From contig VZRN01005385.1 in the NCBI GenBank assembly GCA_013397935.1, positions 53,929 through 117,928 on the forward strand: a stretch of 64,000 nt of DNA. The letters are read 5' to 3'. A program made the translations under genes and the position numbers. Every line of letters begins with the position of its first letter. The first letter of the stretch is position 1. Below the pieces are notes generated by a model. It did not search any database. It had not been told where the DNA came from and worked only from the letters and a program-made list of their open reading frames with translations. Source of the DNA: Dasyornis broadbenti (Eukaryota; Chordata; Aves; Passeriformes; Dasyornithidae). Below, piece by piece: positions 59,801 to 64,000 of this stretch.

Positions 59801-62800
59801 TTAGAACATGTCCTTTGGGCCCAACTGGAAACAAACAAAAGACACTCCACTCATCACTTTTCACCCTTTATAGACTTGAAAAATAAAAAAAAAGTAAAAA
59901 GCATAGTCTATAATATAAAGTACACCTTTCCATCTCCACTTTAGGAAATTATCACACATTAAACAAACAATGACAATCTAGCTTTTCTTTACATTTAAAA
60001 CAACCATATGCAGTAAAAGTGCTGTGTTAGTTCTTTTACAGATGGAAATCCATCAATGCACAGATGAAATAAAGTGTACTTATAGTAGTACAGACTGTTC
60101 CCAAGATGTTCTCCTGAAATCACTCCTGCAGCAAAGACAAGTTGAGCATCTGTGGCCCCTGATCCTTCTGCCACAGCAACCAGAGGAACCAGCTGAGAAC
60201 GCTGCAAGAGTGATCACAGCTCACAGGCTAAGAAAACCGCCAGACCTCCTCACTGATCTCAATCCCACAGACAAGTTTTCTAGTGTACTCTTTGATTTAC
60301 ACAGGTGTGTGTAATTTTCCTGTTACTGTTTGTTTGTAATTTTCCTGTTACATTAATAAATTATTAAATTATTAGTTAAGTCTAAATTTAATATTCTGAA
60401 ATTTACCATGTGAGTCCAATGTACAATGTTTCTCATAAAGGAAGTATTTCCAGGCTTTCCAGGCAGACAGCGGAGTATGCACTGCTGTATCATTCTATAT
60501 TTGTATTACTCCAATTCCTTAAACCTATCCTACCACTCACTTCTCTCTCTCCTTGCTACTTTGGAACGGATTCAAGCAGCTTTCAAGAACCAGCAGCTCC
60601 CTGGGTCAGGTTCTGTCCCTTTCTAAGCGATTACAGTTTGAAGTCACCAGGCTCCTTCCCTCAGCTATGCAATCCTACTGTGAATCTATTCAGATAACTG
60701 AGTAAAAGAAGGGATGGATTTCCTGACAGTTGCTCCTTAATCCAGCTCACCCTGGATCAGACAAAGGCCAGAACCTATTTGAAAGAAAGGGTTTCAGCAT
60801 GTTGCCTTTGATCACTTGAAGCAGTTGTAGAGTTACAGCACCAACTCTTTATTACTTGGGATTATCAGTTTAGAAACGTCAGAAAAATAAAATTCTTCAC
60901 ACTGGGGGTCAATCTTACCTCTGCTCATTCAAAGTAATTCCTACTTTTTTAAACAGATTTTTCTTTTAAAGAACAAAGTAAAATAGCTAGGCAAAACATC
61001 ATTATTGTACAGCTACAGTATGTCTAATTTGCATGTAATATTTTCCAGTTCTCAAAGCAAACAGCAAATGCCACACTCTTAACTTTATCCTTTTGCATGT
61101 CAGTAGTTGCTGGGACTGGCTGAAGAAAGAATGGAAAAGAAAACATAAAATGAATAATAAAAAAGAGATGAAAGAAATCTGTTAAATCAATGGGAATTTT
61201 GGAAATTAAATAATGCTGTGGACACTGGTAAGGTGTCCACAAGACTTGAATTCTAGCATTCACCTGAGTGGCAGCTGTTTTATTTTTTGGGTATCACCGT
61301 ATTTAATGGTGGCAAAAGTAGCCACCATTAGAAAACAGCAAATCAAACCTATTTATTTCTGTGTCAGCACCAAAGTGTGTTTAGTTGTGACTGAAACTGT
61401 GTATTTGGTGCACATTTAAATTCAATGTATGAAATGGCCACAGTAGATTGAATACCCAAGGCAGAAAAGTCACTTGCTGTATTTAGCAGAAGCTAACTTT
61501 TGCCTTAGCCAGCAGCAGACATCCCATCTGTGGGTTTTAGGCCTGCCTGTAGGGCAAGATGGGGAAATCTACCAACTCTTACTTTTCCTCTCTTTAAATT
61601 GAAAGTGCTGATGTTTATCTTCCGTCTTGTCAGCTCCTAGCTCCTACAGCAGCAATAGGTGCTTTCAGGATAATCCCACGCTAGCTCCAAAATCCCAATG
61701 GAACTAAAAACTGCCCCCCAAAATAGTTTGTTTCAGAAAGATGATCAGAAGAAACCAAGGAATAGCAGTAGAAGGCAGAAAGAGGGAGAGGGAGCAGAGG
61801 TGCAACTGCTGACCTTGAAACTTGGGACCAACATATCAAGACCAGCTGCAGCTGAGTTGATCTTGGGGCAGTGTTTAATGGCTGATCACTGACACCAGCA
61901 GCTTCAAGCAGATTAACGTGCCAGGTGCGGGTTACAGCTAAAACAAGGCCTAAGAAGAACAAACTGTTCTGTTCATCTCGGAACAGTACCCTACAGGTCC
62001 CCCTTTTTGCTGCTTACACACCCTCACCAGTTTGAAGTTCCTGATAGAGTGCTGAGATCTATCTTGTACCATTCCTAGTTCCTCAGCAGTTGGATGTGGC
62101 ACCCCAGAGCAGGGCTGGATCAATGTCTCTGGGAACATACCTGCTGAATACTGAACTTCCTCAGAAAAACTCACACTTCTAAAAAGCCTTGTATGGTTAC
62201 CCTGGAGCACATGCCAAGGGACAGCAGGTATCCAGCACAGTTCCACAGCAGCCTAAGAGCTGGTTCTAAGGCTATTCAGTGGTCTTGAACAAAATGAGCA
62301 GCTTCTTTGTTGAGTTTGTCTGCCTCACATCACCTCCCACAGACACTTAGCTGGCTGTAAGTGGGAGCAGAAATGTTCTATTTTGAATTGCTGGAGGATA
62401 CAGAGTAAACCCACAAAAGCACACCAAACTGTAAACGTTTTACAGAGACAGCACAACCTACAATGTGGCTTTTTAATAAACACTGGGATATAGTCAGAAA
62501 AGAAATGCTAGTTTCACAGAAGCTCAGATACAGTAACTGACAGTGGGATGCCCTCAAACACTGACTTTGAACATGTCTTCAGGACACGCAACTTGCGTGT
62601 TTTGGCTTTATCAGTTAAGATCATCAGGGATGAAGTTTTTGCCTTTATCTTCCCAAATCCTTTGATACTACAAACAATGGTGATGGTTTTGTTTCCTTTC
62701 CTTAAGGAATTTGTTCTACCAGGAGCCCATAAATCAGATTATTCTTAAATGTGGTCCACTAACAGGATGTCTACAGACAAGACAAACTTTTAAGGGTGGT

Positions 62801-63958
62801 TTCACCCTCACTCATACAGCTGAGTGCAAAGACTCTCTGCCCTTCAGGGCATAAAGACCTTGATCAAACCAGACTGCCTGTAACATGATAAACAAGTGTG
62901 CATCCTCATAAGCATTTTCAGTGGTACCCAGCAATCAGATTATTCACGTGGTGTGCATCAAGATGAGGAAAAGAGAAACTGAGAAAAGCAAGAGATTGGA
63001 GAAAGAGCCAAATATGGTAAAGCCAAAGCCAAATCCAACAATACTAATGGCTGAAACTCAAGTTTTCTGTGGGGCCTTTGGGCACAGTCAAAATGGTTTG
63101 CAGTTGCTGTGCTGGCCCTGATGTAATTTTCCATCAAGTCAACAAACTATATAAAAACATGTGAACTGCAGCAAAACTTATGAACTGAGCAGTAAGGACC
63201 ACGAGAACCATAAGTATCTGGGGAAAAGCAAAGCACGTTGTGAAAAGGAAATAAATAAATTCTGTGTTTTCTAAAGCTGAGTTCTCACCTGCTCTTGACA
63301 GAAACAAGCTCATAGCGCCAGACCCGCTGCCAGTTTCCAATACGGTGTCTCCCGGGTGGATATCCGTCATCATCAACATGGCATTTATATCCTGCGAGCA
63401 AGAAAAACACGGCATATTACTATTCACGAAAAATTAAAAGTTAGATTTGGCCAGCGATTTCCCAGTCACCAGCCGATACCTTGGGGTAGGCGATGGTGGG
63501 TCCCCGCGGCATGAGCAGTACGTACTCCTCCAACGAGGGCCGCCTCAGCAGCAGCTGCGTCCCGCCCAACGTGCGCAGTACCTGCCCGGGCAGCTGCCCG
63601 ATGATGTCGCGATGGGGCAGGACGCCGCCGGGGCTGGTCAGCACCGCCTCCGCCGCCAGCCGGCACAGCAGCTTCAGCGTCGTGTTGTGCTTCCTCGGCA
63701 CCTCCACCAGCGCCAGCTCCCCGGCGCGGAAAGGGCCGGGACGCGGGCCCACCGTCTCAACCAGCGCCTGACGGGGGGCGGTCACCAACATCTCCTCCCC
63801 CTTCTCCTCCTCATGCGGAGTCTGAGGCGGCGCTGCTGCTGCCGCCGCGCACTGCGCCACCGCCGCCGCTTCCTCGGGCGGGAGAAGCCGCCTCACCCGC
63901 TCCAGCGGCGACAGTGAGGTCTCCCATGCCCGCCTCCGAGACTTTCCGTCGGCAGGAA

Positions 63959-63989
<31 letters not shown>

Positions 63990-64000
63990 GGAGGAGGCGG
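56798..64000 (-). CDS. TRMT61B: TRMT61B mitochondrial tRNA m1A58 methyltransferase, 5' end off window
   Basis: The enzyme transfers methyl from S-adenosylmethionine to N1 of adenine 58 in some mitochondrial tRNAs, and in human also to mitochondrial rRNA. Seven minus-strand exons join in phase: 63480 to beyond 64000, 63289-63391, 59634-59824, 58348-58439, 57708-57943, 57024-57104 and 56798-56841, about 421 visible residues (human 477). Exon 1 carries the N-terminal beta region ending RGPTIAYPK. Exon 2 has the SAM-binding loop LETGSGSGAMSLFLS. Exon 4 has the late motif VLDMLNP. The C-terminus is AFLTKLRKFRPLLC. The mitochondrial targeting sequence and start codon lie right of the window. No lesion is seen. 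Confidence 0.95.
56950..56955 (+). terminator. SPDYA: Candidate SPDYA poly(A) signal
   Basis: The first AATAAA on the plus strand after the SPDYA stop, with a second at 56974-56979. An ATTAAA at 56845-56850 is an alternative. All lie within the antisense span of TRMT61B. Confidence 0.5.
57024..57104 (-). CDS. TRMT61B: TRMT61B exon 6
   Basis: 81 nt, ESLCEAAERNQSMPYIARPA then YWQEAHS. Acceptor CTTCTCACAG, donor GTGAGA. If the donor is skipped the frame runs on to a TAA at 56995-56997. Confidence 0.92.
57708..57943 (-). CDS. TRMT61B: TRMT61B exon 5
   Basis: 236 nt, from ITQVIDLLDRIRSWKLPFLC through a poorly conserved acidic linker to KESKYK. Acceptor TTTCTTCAAAAG, donor GTAAGA, phase 1. Confidence 0.94.
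58348..58439 (-). CDS. TRMT61B: TRMT61B exon 4
   Basis: 92 nt, VVLDMLNPQCALPVVHPSLK to CAVYLA, with the conserved DMLNP motif. Donor GTAAGT, phase 2. Confidence 0.96.
59634..59824 (-). CDS. TRMT61B: TRMT61B exon 3
   Basis: 191 nt, starting GPKGHVLSYEIRDDHHNLAK, the acidic end of the second SAM-site strand, with DEWPDNVEFILKDIS later. Donor GTGAGT after DA. Confidence 0.96.
59825..63288 (-). other. TRMT61B: TRMT61B intron 2
   Basis: The largest visible TRMT61B intron, about 3.5 kb. Apart from the hairpin at 61304-61330 I see no repeat family, RNA gene or additional exon. Confidence 0.75.
61304..61330 (+). repeat. Perfect 10-bp inverted repeat, 7-nt loop
   Basis: TAATGGTGGC, loop AAAAGTA, GCCACCATTA, in TRMT61B intron 2. 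A simple hairpin; no known element is recognised. Confidence 0.85.
63289..63391 (-). CDS. TRMT61B: TRMT61B exon 2
   Basis: 103 nt, 34 codons plus one base, DINAMLMMTDIHPGDTVLE followed by the glycine loop TGSGSG of the SAM site. Donor GTGAGA. Confidence 0.97.
63480..64000 (-). CDS. TRMT61B: TRMT61B exon 1 (5' partial)
   Basis: The frame is open from the window edge to the donor GTATCG at 63479-63474, phase 0. It contains GELALVEVPRKHN, LPGQVLRTLGGTQLLLRRP and LEEYVLLMPRGPTIAYPK. No ATG occurs in this frame inside the window. The edge is a GA-rich tract (GAAGAG/GAGGAG) coding for serine and proline on the minus strand. Confidence 0.9.

Noticed and set aside
59995..60314. Overlapping open frames on both strands in TRMT61B intron 2
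   Set aside because: I considered a processed pseudogene, but no family could be recognised in either translation.
63447..63917. 156-codon plus-strand open frame over TRMT61B exon 1
   Set aside because: It is the antisense shadow of a GC-rich coding exon; the minus strand carries the conserved TRMT61B motifs.
1..64000. tRNA, rRNA, CRISPR arrays, bacterial operons
   Set aside because: Nothing of the kind was seen; gene structure, splice sites and repeats are those of a vertebrate genome.

Overview
The window is bird nuclear DNA, probably from a neoavian or passerine species. Three CR1 retrotransposon 3' ends with typical avian sequence, avian-type LTRs and an avian ERVL-class provirus all point that way. 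So do four vertebrate genes whose translated exons align well with what I know of MSH2, EPCAM, SPDYA and TRMT61B. Gene calls rest on reading each exon by eye: splice sites, phase and protein similarity were checked by hand, and no database search was run.

Layout from left to right: (1) 1-5273, an ERVL-like provirus on the minus strand. Its 3' LTR is cut by the window edge. Gag, protease, RT, RNase H and integrase are recognisable but broken, and there is no env. (2) 5274-20254, apparently host sequence of MSH2 intron 6, with a 1146-bp solo LTR (12914-14059, 5-bp target duplication) and a small LTR remnant. (3) 20255-27235, MSH2 exons 6 to 1, minus strand; exons 7-16 would lie left of the window. 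A 29-N assembly gap lies in intron 1. (4) 27.4-32.4 kb, a CR1 copy and otherwise featureless intergenic DNA. (5) 32455-37844, EPCAM complete in nine exons, minus strand, coding for 309 residues. (6) 37.8-49.3 kb, the EPCAM CpG-rich promoter, a 61-bp tandem duplication, a long gene-poor stretch with an LTR, and two exon-like segments of unknown meaning. (7) 49.3-56.5 kb, SPDYA on the plus strand: CpG promoter, then six coding exons for 308 residues. (8) 56798-64000, TRMT61B on the minus strand, seven exons, with the 5' end of the coding sequence running off the right edge.

EPCAM and MSH2 are in tandem on the same strand, as in mammals, with about 5.2 kb between the EPCAM poly(A) signal and the MSH2 start codon. 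EPCAM and SPDYA are divergent across an 11-kb gap. SPDYA and TRMT61B converge, with stop codons only 261 bp apart, so their 3' ends probably overlap. Functionally the genes are unrelated: DNA mismatch repair (MSH2), epithelial adhesion and signalling (EPCAM), CDK activation in meiosis and cell cycle (SPDYA), and mitochondrial tRNA m1A58 methylation (TRMT61B).

The most unusual observation is in the provirus. An open frame of 191 codons, with a predicted membrane segment and two N-glycosylation sequons, precedes gag. It is in the same frame as gag and separated from it by one TGA. Gag, protease and the start of pol also share this frame.
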